DNA of 9,439 nucleotides. It comes from Prolixibacteraceae bacterium. Its GTDB lineage: Bacteria; Bacteroidota; Bacteroidia; Bacteroidales; Prolixibacteraceae. Numbering within the stretch: position 1 is the first letter of the stretch; the number at the start of each line of letters is the position of its first letter. The position numbers and the translations under genes are program-made. This document shows positions 1-6,183 of the stretch, piece after piece. Location: assembly GCA_027451165.1 (NCBI GenBank), contig DAIDJX010000092.1, positions 1 to 9,439 of the forward strand. The letters are read 5' to 3'. A model generated the notes under the pieces. The model worked only from the letters and a program-made list of their open reading frames with translations, was not told the origin of the DNA and ran no database searches.

Positions 1-1466
1 GTTAAGATAGCCGGCATCTGGAATAAACCGTCGGAAGTGGGTATTTTCACCAACTCAGACCGCTGGTCTTTCTGCGGGTCTGAAACCGGTTGTTCAAATT
101 GATGGACTTCCCGGATTAATTCTCCTTTCTTGTTGATGGCCACAATGTTACCCGGGCTGCTGATGCTGTTCCGGGTATCGATAAAATAACTCCCTTTCGG
201 GGAGGGCAGCACCTGATGTGTTCCTGCTCCCTGGGAAATTTGTAATAAATTCTTTCCATCCAGCCCAACCCGGAAAAAATGACGGTCGGTGGATTCCGGT
301 CCGGTTCCTGTGAAATATATTAATCCGGCTTCCTCATCCACGCGGTCTATGGCATCGATGCGCCAGGGTACATCGGTCAGCTGCTTTTTCAGAAGGCCGT
401 CCCACCCGTAATACCAAAGATTTTCCCATCCGTTACGGTAGCTCCTCACGATGAACCCTGTTCCGTTTTTCAACACATAAACATCTTCAAAAAAATCAAC
501 CCAGGTAGTGGATGTCTCCCGGTAAATTTCGGAATAGTCTCCTGAAGTGGCATCCGCAAGCAGGAACCGCATGTCATTCTGATCCCGGTTGAGCGCCTGA
601 ATGGCAATTTTCCGGCTGTCGGGAGTCCAGAAGGGCCAGCCATAATAAATATCTTCTTCCGGATTTGTCTTCACTGTAATCGTTTTGTGGTCTGCCAGGT
701 TATACACCTTAATTCTCACTTTCGGATTCGGATCGCCGGGTTTGGGGTAGGGGGTGACCTCCAGTTTTCCGTGGACGCCATCCGCTTCATCCAGCCTGTT
801 CAGCGTGAAGAGCGGAACCGGTTGGTCGTCGAACCGGAACCAGGCCAGTTTATTACCATCGGGCGACCACCAGAAGGCAGCATAATTGCTTGGCCTCCCG
901 AGGATCTCTTCCATATAAACCCAGGAAGACCAACCGTTGTAAACTTTATCCGTGGCATCAAAGGTGACCCTGATTTCCTTTCCTGTTGCCAGGTTAAAAA
1001 TGTAAAGGTCTTTTTCTTTGGTATAGGCGATCTTTTGGTTATCAGGAGAAAACCGGGCGTTCATCTCCTGAAGGGTATCCCTGGTCAACTGAACCATCGC
1101 GCTGTCTCCTGTTGTAAAACAGAACAGGTCATTCGACCGGAAAAGTATGGCAGTTTTCCCATCGGTACTGATCAGGTCATTTCTGCCCATGGAAATTCCT
1201 TTTGGTAAAACTGCCTCCATTTTTTCACGATCGCTTTTCACCGGAACATAGGCTTCGCTTTTCCCGGTTTTTATTTCGATTTTCCGAATAACAGTTTTTT
1301 TGTTCTTGTCAAATGTCTGAAAGATAAAATGGGTGTCATCAACCCATCCTGTAACGCGTGGTTTGGATTCATCCCTGAACATCATTTGTGCTTGTAAGTC
1401 AACCGATACAGAGACGATCAGGAGAAAAATAACTGTCGTGAGAAAAAAGGAAAAGATCTTAGCCAT
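1..1466 (-). CDS. Dipeptidyl-peptidase IV-like S9 family serine peptidase, N-terminal part (3' end beyond window)
   Basis: Exported exopeptidase of the prolyl oligopeptidase S9B (DPP IV) group, expected to release N-terminal dipeptides in the periplasm or outside the cell. Read on the minus strand from ATG at 1466: 488 full codons without a stop, then the window edge. Residues 1-26 form a signal peptide (MAK start, hydrophobic core, cleavage probable after LQA). From about residue 90 to the edge lies the DPP IV N-terminal beta-propeller: YNGWSSWVYMEE at 176-187 with the paired glutamates (186-187) that in DPP IV bind the substrate amino group, FWWSPDG at 198-204, RFDD at 211-214 and the PYPKPGDPNP stretch at 239-248. 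The visible end (TSDGLFQMPA) is where the alpha/beta-hydrolase domain begins, so the catalytic Ser, Asp and His cannot be checked here. The gene has its own upstream gap of 106 bases with a promoter-like box. The family is clear; exact specificity is not. Confidence 0.92.
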   Translation of the reverse strand, partial: MAKIFSFFLTTVIFLLIVSVSVDLQAQMMFRDESKPRVTGWVDDTHFIFQTFDKNKKTVIRKIEIKTGKSEAYVPVKSDREKMEAVLPKGISMGRNDLISTDGKTAILFRSNDLFCFTTGDSAMVQLTRDTLQEMNARFSPDNQKIAYTKEKDLYIFNLATGKEIRVTFDATDKVYNGWSSWVYMEEILGRPSNYAAFWWSPDGNKLAWFRFDDQPVPLFTLNRLDEADGVHGKLEVTPYPKPGDPNPKVRIKVYNLADHKTITVKTNPEEDIYYGWPFWTPDSRKIAIQALNRDQNDMRFLLADATSGDYSEIYRETSTTWVDFFEDVYVLKNGTGFIVRSYRNGWENLWYYGWDGLLKKQLTDVPWRIDAIDRVDEEAGLIYFTGTGPESTDRHFFRVGLDGKNLLQISQGAGTHQVLPSPKGSYFIDTRNSISSPGNIVAINKKGELIREVHQFEQPVSDPQKDQRSELVKIPTSDGLFQMPAIL

Positions 1467-1504
1467 GATCTTAGTATTTAAGTTCTGTTTGTTTTTGAAA
1501 AGGG

Positions 1505-1512
1505 CAAATGTA
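1505..1512 (-). promoter_or_regulatory. Bacteroidota-type -7 promoter box upstream of the DPP IV-like gene
   Basis: On the minus strand the bases read TACATTTG, a full match to the Bacteroidota sigma -7 consensus TAnnTTTG. It lies 38 bases upstream of the ATG at 1466, leaving a short plausible 5' leader. The -33 element (TTTG consensus) is only partly matched by TTCA at 1531-1534, 18 bases further upstream. The box suggests that the peptidase gene is transcribed independently of the barrel gene upstream. Based on consensus match and position only. Confidence 0.5.
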
Positions 1513-1572
1513 TTTGTTTTTATAATTTGCTGAACACGGTCCTCTTTTATCGGTTCCCGGTTCAGAAAAAAT

Positions 1573-2298
1573 TCAATTCGAATTGTTATGAAAACCCCAG
1601 TAAGCCGTTATTCCAACTCTGATTCCGTCCCATTGTGGTTTTATTCGGTTTCCGGTTTCCGAATTGAATAATTTCTGATCTTTTTCATCTGGCATATGAT
1701 ACCCCTTTTCGAAACCGTAATAATATGAAATATTCATAGACAGTTTAACCTGTGAAAAAATGTTTCTGAAATAGCAAATGCCTGGTTGTACAAAAAATCC
1801 CTGAGCTTTATATTTTGCCACATCAGTATAGGATTCATCAGCAACTGTCAAATCTATTGTTTCATCCATCGTACTGAAAGAAACTCCTCCTTCCAGTATA
1901 AGGTTTAATCCATTTGATTTGCCAGGCGCCTTCCCCAGGATTATTTTCAACCCTGGAAAGAGCCCTTTTTGAACATTGTCGTGTATGTAATATCCGGAAT
2001 AATCGGCAAGAGTCAATCTTGATCCGGTTGAAGTAGAATGAAAGTTCATGCCTACAGCCAGGATTTTCGGGAAACAGTAAATCACTTCAGTTTTATAAAA
2101 GAAATATGGGGGAAAATTGTCAGTTAAAACAGGTTTAAAAGGCAATAGATTTACAATTGTCTGATCGTATTCTTTTGTGGAATTCATTTCGAATGTTCCA
2201 CCTCCAGCGCCGGCTCCAACCAGAATATTCTGAGCTTTAAGTGTTATTGTTATAAGTGTTAATGTAATTATGAGGTATATCTCTGCGCCTTTTATCAT
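1573..2298 (-). CDS. Secreted protein, predicted outer-membrane beta-barrel (unknown function)
   Basis: 241 codons. The N terminus has a signal peptide (MIKGAEIYLIITLTLI, then TLKAQ; cleavage probable after about residue 22). The mature part starts with a Gly-rich strand (ILVGAGAGGGTF) and continues as alternating hydrophobic/polar strands with many aromatics (PPYFFYKTEVIYCF, KLSMNISYYYGFEKGYH), ending in an aromatic strand (GIRVGITAYWGFHNNSN). This pattern and size fit the small Bacteroidota outer-membrane barrel proteins, but I recognise no specific family. It starts 17 bases after the end of the FN3/propeller gene on the same strand, so the two are probably co-transcribed and may form a barrel plus surface-protein pair. 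Base composition is clearly poorer in GC than the flanking peptidase and deaminase genes. The stop codon lies inside a 12-base palindrome, CAATTCGAATTG. Function unknown. Confidence 0.75.
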   Translation of the reverse strand: MIKGAEIYLIITLTLITITLKAQNILVGAGAGGGTFEMNSTKEYDQTIVNLLPFKPVLTDNFPPYFFYKTEVIYCFPKILAVGMNFHSTSTGSRLTLADYSGYYIHDNVQKGLFPGLKIILGKAPGKSNGLNLILEGGVSFSTMDETIDLTVADESYTDVAKYKAQGFFVQPGICYFRNIFSQVKLSMNISYYYGFEKGYHMPDEKDQKLFNSETGNRIKPQWDGIRVGITAYWGFHNNSN

Positions 2299-2315
2299 AG
2301 CTAAATTTTCTTAGA

Positions 2316-4199
2316 TTAGTTCTTGCCATTCAGATTAATCCTTTTCCCTTCTCCCCACAATATCTGACCATTGTTGCAGATAAGTGTCCATTTGTTCAGA
2401 AAATAAGAATTTGCAGTAGTTATAACTTGTTCTTTTACACCATTTTCCAGATTTAACAAAATAAGATTATTTGCAACCCGAAGGAACAACTTACCACTCT
2501 TCATGTCCAGATTATAAACTTCAGTAATCAGATCATTGAATACCCACGTTTTTTCAATCTTCCAGCTATTGCAATCTATAACCTCGACCTTGTCAGAAAA
2601 TGCCCTGATCAGTTTTTCCTTGGTTCCAGGTAAAAAATCAGCATGCAAAACATTTTCATTGTCATCAGTATATCCAGGCATACGGTTGATCTGTTTGTCC
2701 TTATATTGAAAATATTCAAAGCCATTGTAGGTTTCACAAAAAAAGAAGTTTCCGGAAGGCGAGATTTTATTTCCATATAAACCATTTGATACCAATTGGA
2801 TTTCAGCAAGTTCAGACTCATTAAGGTAGTTATATAAAACGGCTGTCTGATTATTTAAGATAACTCCTGTTCCGATATCTGAAACCGAAGGAATGTGACC
2901 CATTTGAGGAAATGTAGCCGAAAAATCCAAATGTTTACTTTTGCCCGGATCAGTCAGATCATCCAAATACATTTGACATGGGGAATAACCAACACTAACA
3001 AGGAACTTGTTGTTTGATGAAACTGCAAAACGACCAATTCCTGAGTCGTGTTCAATTATTGATGTGATGGTAAAAGTTTCGTTGTCAAATACCCTGATTC
3101 TGCTGTATTCGTATAAATAGGTTCTTGGAGCCAACCCTGCAAGCGCATTTACAAATTTTGGTGAAGGTAAACCATAATCAGCTTTGGCTTTAGACGATAA
3201 AAACTGATTCAAATTCCATTCATCATAGAAATTGTCTGTCAAAGGCAACATGATCAGATATAGTTCATAGGTATGAGCGAACAGAGGAGAAGTAAGAATC
3301 CACGATTCAGTGTCTGTATTGTTTATCTCTGTCAGCTGCTGAATTTCTCCTTTTTCATCGCGGTATGATATACGGTAACCTTTCAGATTCTTATAAAATG
3401 GGGGTTTGTTCCATTTCAGAAGTATGTCACCGTCTGGAGTATTGGAAGCAGACAATTCGGGTATTGGACCAGTAACCAAAAAAGAAGGGCTATAAAATTC
3501 ATCGTTGGTTACAATGTAATAGTTTGACCGTTCACCATGATATGTACGATCGATAAAAGTAGTTTGTTCCCGGGAATTTATTATAGCAACCAGAATCCTG
3601 GGATTTTGCAGATAATCCAAATCCTTATACACTTTATAACTCTTGAAGTCTGTACCTTTAAATATTTCCCATTCAATTTTTAGTGACCCATCAATAAATT
3701 GAAGATTTTTGATTTTAGACCCTATCTCATAACGATCTTTAATCACAATAGTCCATTCTCTGGATATCAGGAATCCTTCTGCCCCAACTTTATCGGCAAT
3801 ACTTCCGGTTTGAGATTTGGTAAATATTTTCATAACCAGCGGAAATGTTCCTTTTTCCTCGCCATTAAAATACCATGATAATTGGATGGACCCGGACTTG
3901 CTATCAATCCTTGATGTTTCCTGCCCGTTTATTATAAACTGAGCCCAATTTACCAGATCTCCGTTTGTCTTGTATGAAAAGTTTATCCGTTCACTATTTT
4001 GGATGTAAATGGTATCGGTAGGAAGATTCAGATCAACTTCAATGTCGGGTAATTCCCCGGTCGGATCTAATTCCATAAATTTTTCCCCGTCGGGTTCAAA
4101 AGTGCATCCCTGCTCTATAAAGAGGAGTATTAAAAGGGTGTGAAAAAAAATTCTGAACATTTGATTAAATATACTGTTGGTCAACTTATTCGCTTCCAT
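2316..4199 (-). CDS. Large exported protein with Ig/FN3-like domains and a C-terminal beta-propeller-like region, possible lipoprotein
   Basis: 627 codons from the ATG at 4199; the ATG at 4160 (residue 14) gives a cleaner signal peptide (MFRIFFHTLLILLF) and may be the true start. Cys32 follows IEQG, so lipidation is possible, but Glu at -3 is a poor lipobox. Visible layout: Pro/Asp-rich linker (about 35-60); Ig-like stretch (about 60-155) with strands such as INFSYKT and IQLSWYFNG; FN3-like domain about 160-245 (LKIEWE, FKSYKVYKD, YYIVTND); second FN3-like domain about 247-320 (DILLKWNKP, LKGYRISYRDEKG, HTYELYLIMLP); then about 355-627 of repeated blades typical of WD40/YVTN-type propellers (IRVFDNETF, FAVSSNNKFLVSVG, ISPSGNFFF, VEVIDCNSWKIEKTW). 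No catalytic motif was seen. A binding or scaffold role at the cell surface is inference. Its low GC (line 3661-3720 has 15 G/C in 60) contrasts with the neighbours. It is probably co-transcribed with the barrel gene 17 bases downstream. Confidence 0.82.
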   Translation of the reverse strand: MEANKLTNSIFNQMFRIFFHTLLILLFIEQGCTFEPDGEKFMELDPTGELPDIEVDLNLPTDTIYIQNSERINFSYKTNGDLVNWAQFIINGQETSRIDSKSGSIQLSWYFNGEEKGTFPLVMKIFTKSQTGSIADKVGAEGFLISREWTIVIKDRYEIGSKIKNLQFIDGSLKIEWEIFKGTDFKSYKVYKDLDYLQNPRILVAIINSREQTTFIDRTYHGERSNYYIVTNDEFYSPSFLVTGPIPELSASNTPDGDILLKWNKPPFYKNLKGYRISYRDEKGEIQQLTEINNTDTESWILTSPLFAHTYELYLIMLPLTDNFYDEWNLNQFLSSKAKADYGLPSPKFVNALAGLAPRTYLYEYSRIRVFDNETFTITSIIEHDSGIGRFAVSSNNKFLVSVGYSPCQMYLDDLTDPGKSKHLDFSATFPQMGHIPSVSDIGTGVILNNQTAVLYNYLNESELAEIQLVSNGLYGNKISPSGNFFFCETYNGFEYFQYKDKQINRMPGYTDDNENVLHADFLPGTKEKLIRAFSDKVEVIDCNSWKIEKTWVFNDLITEVYNLDMKSGKLFLRVANNLILLNLENGVKEQVITTANSYFLNKWTLICNNGQILWGEGKRINLNGKN

Positions 4200-4411
4200 A
4201 TGATTACCATATAATCCTGCATCTGTCTTTCGGTTTTGACGTGTTTGCTATTCCCCGGGCACGTTGAAATTCCTGTAAGTATCATCAAACCAGCCCGGGA
4301 TATCAGTTTTCCGTGCCGGAAATCAACCGGTGGTCCGGACCAGGGATTTTCCTGAGTACACAGGAAGATACCCTTCAGAAGGAAAACCAGTACAATCGTG
4401 ATTCTCTTCAT
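4181..4411 (-). pseudogene. Short ORF with signal-peptide-like start, probable truncated or frameshifted gene
   Basis: The open frame runs 76 codons from ATG at 4411. The first 20 residues look like an export signal (MKRITIVLVFLLKGIFLCTQ) and residues 21-36 are plausible coding sequence (ENPWSGPPVDFRHGKL). The rest reads like noise, whereas another frame of the same strand gives a coherent stretch ending in a stop: FPARKTDIPGW, FDDTYRNFNVPGE, then TAG at about 4248. That looks like the start and end of one or two genes joined out of frame by a small indel or an internal deletion. GC content here (28 and 30 G/C in lines 4261 and 4321) matches the flanking genome rather than the AT-rich pair downstream. 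The ORF overlaps the long start of the FN3/propeller gene by 19 bases. It could also be a genuine small secreted peptide or an untranslated leader. Confidence 0.35.
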
Positions 4412-4417
4412 ACTTCA

Positions 4418-4443
4418 AAAGTACATTATTTTATTTGTACTTT
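4418..4443. promoter_or_regulatory. Perfect dyad between divergent transcription units, operator candidate
   Basis: AAAGTACA (4418-4425) and TGTACTTT (4436-4443) are perfect inverted 8-base arms around an all-A/T 10-base spacer. A further TACTT at 4411-4415 pairs with AAGTA at 4419-4423, giving three copies of the same half-site in 33 bases. The dyad lies between the minus-strand ORF starting at 4411 and the deaminase starting at 4468, where a shared operator would be expected. On the minus strand the first arm overlaps TACTTTTG (4416-4423), a match to the -7 consensus TAnnTTTG, but no -33 partner was found. A terminator is unlikely because both flanking genes point away. The binding protein is unknown. 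Confidence 0.4.
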
Positions 4444-4467
4444 AGGCCATTGAAATAAAAGCCGGTC

Positions 4468-5508
4468 ATGGACATGGAACATAATCTCACAGCCTCGGAA
4501 GAATTTATCCGGGGATTGCCCAAAGCGGAATTGCACCTCCATATTGAAGGCACCCTGGAGCCGGAATTGTTGTTTGAGCTGGCTCATCGGAATAAGGTCC
4601 GCCTGAAATATGATTCGGTGGATGACCTCAGAAATGCATACTCCTTTAGCAGGCTTCAGGATTTTCTGGACATCTATTATGCCGGAACTGCTGTCCTGTT
4701 GAAGGAGCAGGATTTCTATGACCTTACGCGGGCATACCTGGATAAAGCCTGGGAAGAGCATATTTTTCACACCGAAATCTTCTTTGACCCGCAGTCCCAC
4801 ACCTCCAGGGGAATTGCTTTCGAAACGGTTATTGCGGGTATTACCAGGGCCATGAAAGAGGCGGAAAGAAACCAGGGCATTACCTCCCGGCTGATTCCTT
4901 GTTTCCTCCGTCACCTCGACGAGCAGGCGGCGATCAGCACCTATGAGGAATCCCTGCCTTTCCGGGAACACATTGCCGGTTTTGGACTGGATTCCTCAGA
5001 AAAGGGGAATCCTCCATCCAGGTTCAGGCGGGTATTCGAACGGGCAAGAGCAGACGGCTTTTATACCGTAGCTCATGCCGGAGAAGAAGGTCCTGCAGCA
5101 TATGTGCGGGAAGCGATCGATATATTAAGGGTGGATCGTATTGATCACGGGAATCATGCCATTGATGATGAAGCGCTGATGGCTGTTCTGGCAGATCGTC
5201 AGATCCCCCTGACCATGTGCCCGCTGTCCAACCTGAAACTGAAGGTGATCAGTGATCTGCGCCTGCACCCGCTGAAAAAAATGCTGGAACAGGGCGTGGT
5301 TGTAACCCTGAATTCCGATGATCCGGCTTATTTCGGCGGTTATCTGAATGAGAACTACCTGCAAATCGCCCGGTCATTAAATCTTTCTCCTGCAGTTATT
5401 GCGCAGCTTGCCAAAAATTCCTTTAGGGCCAGTATGCTGGATTCAGATACTAAAATCAAAAATATTGGGTTCATAGAAAGTTACCTGAAAAATAGTTCTT
5501 TTGTTTAA
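4468..5508 (+). CDS. add: Adenosine deaminase-family protein, probably adenine deaminase (EC 3.5.4.2)
   Basis: Cytosolic zinc amidohydrolase of purine salvage, hydrolysing a 6-aminopurine to the 6-oxo form with release of ammonia. 346 residues, normal family length, no signal peptide. Metal and catalytic residues are visible: HLH at 23-25 in KAELHLHIEGTLEPE, His203 and Glu206 in HAGEEG, His227 in DHG, and Asp284 in NSDDP. The substrate-loop signature is GLDSSEKGNPPS (173-184), which as I remember marks the Aah1/Pseudomonas PA0148-type adenine deaminases; true adenosine deaminases have a GxDLAG-like motif there. FFDPQSHTSRGI (105-116) also fits the adenine group. So adenine to hypoxanthine is the preferred reading, though automatic annotation will often say adenosine deaminase. 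The start at 4468 is used; Met3 (4474) is an alternative. It is the first gene of a co-directional run; the next gene begins 28 bases after its stop. Confidence 0.92.
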   Translation: MDMEHNLTASEEFIRGLPKAELHLHIEGTLEPELLFELAHRNKVRLKYDSVDDLRNAYSFSRLQDFLDIYYAGTAVLLKEQDFYDLTRAYLDKAWEEHIFHTEIFFDPQSHTSRGIAFETVIAGITRAMKEAERNQGITSRLIPCFLRHLDEQAAISTYEESLPFREHIAGFGLDSSEKGNPPSRFRRVFERARADGFYTVAHAGEEGPAAYVREAIDILRVDRIDHGNHAIDDEALMAVLADRQIPLTMCPLSNLKLKVISDLRLHPLKKMLEQGVVVTLNSDDPAYFGGYLNENYLQIARSLNLSPAVIAQLAKNSFRASMLDSDTKIKNIGFIESYLKNSSFV

Positions 5509-5536
5509 TCCGTTTTTGTGAAATTTCTGCTGAGTT

Positions 5537-6166
5537 ATGTTCAGAGCCTTCTTTCTTATTCTTTCCCGCTTGTCTGTTCCCGGATGGGTAGCGGTTGTAT
5601 GGTTATTGTTTGTCGCAGGTTGTGAGGAAGAAAGTACAGTTGCCAGGGACGATCTGGCAGGCCTCATCAATGAATACCGGAAAGATCGGGGATTGGATGA
5701 AATCCCGCTTTCCGTTTCCCTGACCAAAGTGGCCGAACTGCACGTCAGGGATCTCGCTGATAACCAGCCGGTAAAAGGGAATTGTAACCTTCACAGCTGG
5801 TCGGACAAAGGCTCGTGGTCATCCTGCTGCTATACCGACGACCATGCACAGGCTGCCTGCATGTGGAACAAACCCAGGGAACTGACGGATTATCCGGGAA
5901 ACGGTTATGAAATTGCTGCCTGGTCAAGTATCGATATTACTGCGGAACAGGCACTTTCACTCTGGAAAGAAAGTTCCGGACACAACAATGTCATCCTGAA
6001 TAAAGAGACCTGGAAAAATATAGAGTGGAATGCCATGGGAGCTGCCATGTATAAAGGATATGCCGTGGTTTGGTTCGGAAAGGAAGTAGAGACGCCACGT
6101 GTGGCGTCTCATGACATTCAGACAACACACGTGATGTCGGTACATGATGTGAAAATTATGAATTGA
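5537..6166 (+). CDS. CAP/SCP (PR-1-like) domain lipoprotein with repeat-derived C-terminal tail
   Basis: 209 residues. A hydrophobic N terminus ends in the lipobox LLFVAGC (Cys29), followed by EEE, as in Bacteroidota lipoproteins that are carried to the cell surface. The CAP/SCP domain spans about 36-183: helix DLAGLINEYRKDRGL (39-53), TKVAELHVRDLADN (63-76), LHSWSD with His86, Glu125 in NGYEIAAWSS, His149 in SSGHNNVIL, and a final strand pair MGAAMYKGYAVVWFGKEV. His86, Glu125 and His149 occupy the places of the conserved CAP cavity residues. Four cysteines (83, 97, 98, 108) cluster in the loop and may form disulfides. Molecular function is unknown; CAP proteins have been linked to lipid binding or host interaction. 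Residues 185-209 are unlike the rest: they are encoded by a perfect palindrome and an imperfect direct repeat, so they look like an acquired tail. It overlaps or lies 17 bases before the next gene. Confidence 0.87.
   Translation: MFRAFFLILSRLSVPGWVAVVWLLFVAGCEEESTVARDDLAGLINEYRKDRGLDEIPLSVSLTKVAELHVRDLADNQPVKGNCNLHSWSDKGSWSSCCYTDDHAQAACMWNKPRELTDYPGNGYEIAAWSSIDITAEQALSLWKESSGHNNVILNKETWKNIEWNAMGAAMYKGYAVVWFGKEVETPRVASHDIQTTHVMSVHDVKIMN
6089..6110. repeat. Perfect 10-bp inverted repeat (REP/MITE-like) inside the 3' end of the CAP gene
   Basis: GAGACGCCAC at 6089-6098 and its exact complement GTGGCGTCTC at 6101-6110 flank the two bases GT. Preceded by GTA, it resembles the GTAGAGACG...CGTCTC palindromes that, from memory, recur in intergenic DNA of many Bacteroidota and cyanobacteria. 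Here it is read in frame as residues 185-191 of the lipoprotein (ETPRVAS). It could also act as an mRNA hairpin between the lipoprotein and the next gene of the operon. Confidence 0.65.
6096..6150 (+). repeat. Imperfect tandem direct repeat, unit about 33 bases
   Basis: CACGTG occurs at 6096-6101 and again at 6128-6133. CATGA occurs at 6110-6114 and again at 6143-6147, so the offset is 32-33 bases. Between these anchors the copies agree at roughly two thirds of positions by eye. In the protein this gives two similar 11-residue units with the His-Asp pair repeated (SHDIQT at 191-196, VHDVKI at 202-207). It starts within the palindrome and ends just before the stop codon of the CAP gene. Confidence 0.4.
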
Positions 6167-6183
6167 AAACGAAAATATCAAAA

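Noticed and set aside
687..1208. Plus-strand open frame of 173 codons opposite the DPP IV-like gene
   Set aside because: It lies wholly antisense to a well-conserved propeller domain and its translation has no domain or signal features.
1574..1585. 12-base palindrome CAATTCGAATTG at the end of the barrel gene, followed on the minus strand by a run of six T
   Set aside because: The possible stem is only five A/T-rich pairs with a two-base loop, too weak to call a terminator.
4196..4212. CCATAT repeated 11 bases apart at the start of the FN3/propeller gene
   Set aside because: Six-base A/T-rich repeats are expected by chance in such DNA, and the first copy includes the start codon.
4426..4971. 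Minus-strand open frame of 181 codons opposite the deaminase
   Set aside because: It covers the antisense of conserved zinc-site codons and of the intergenic dyad, with no recognisable protein features.
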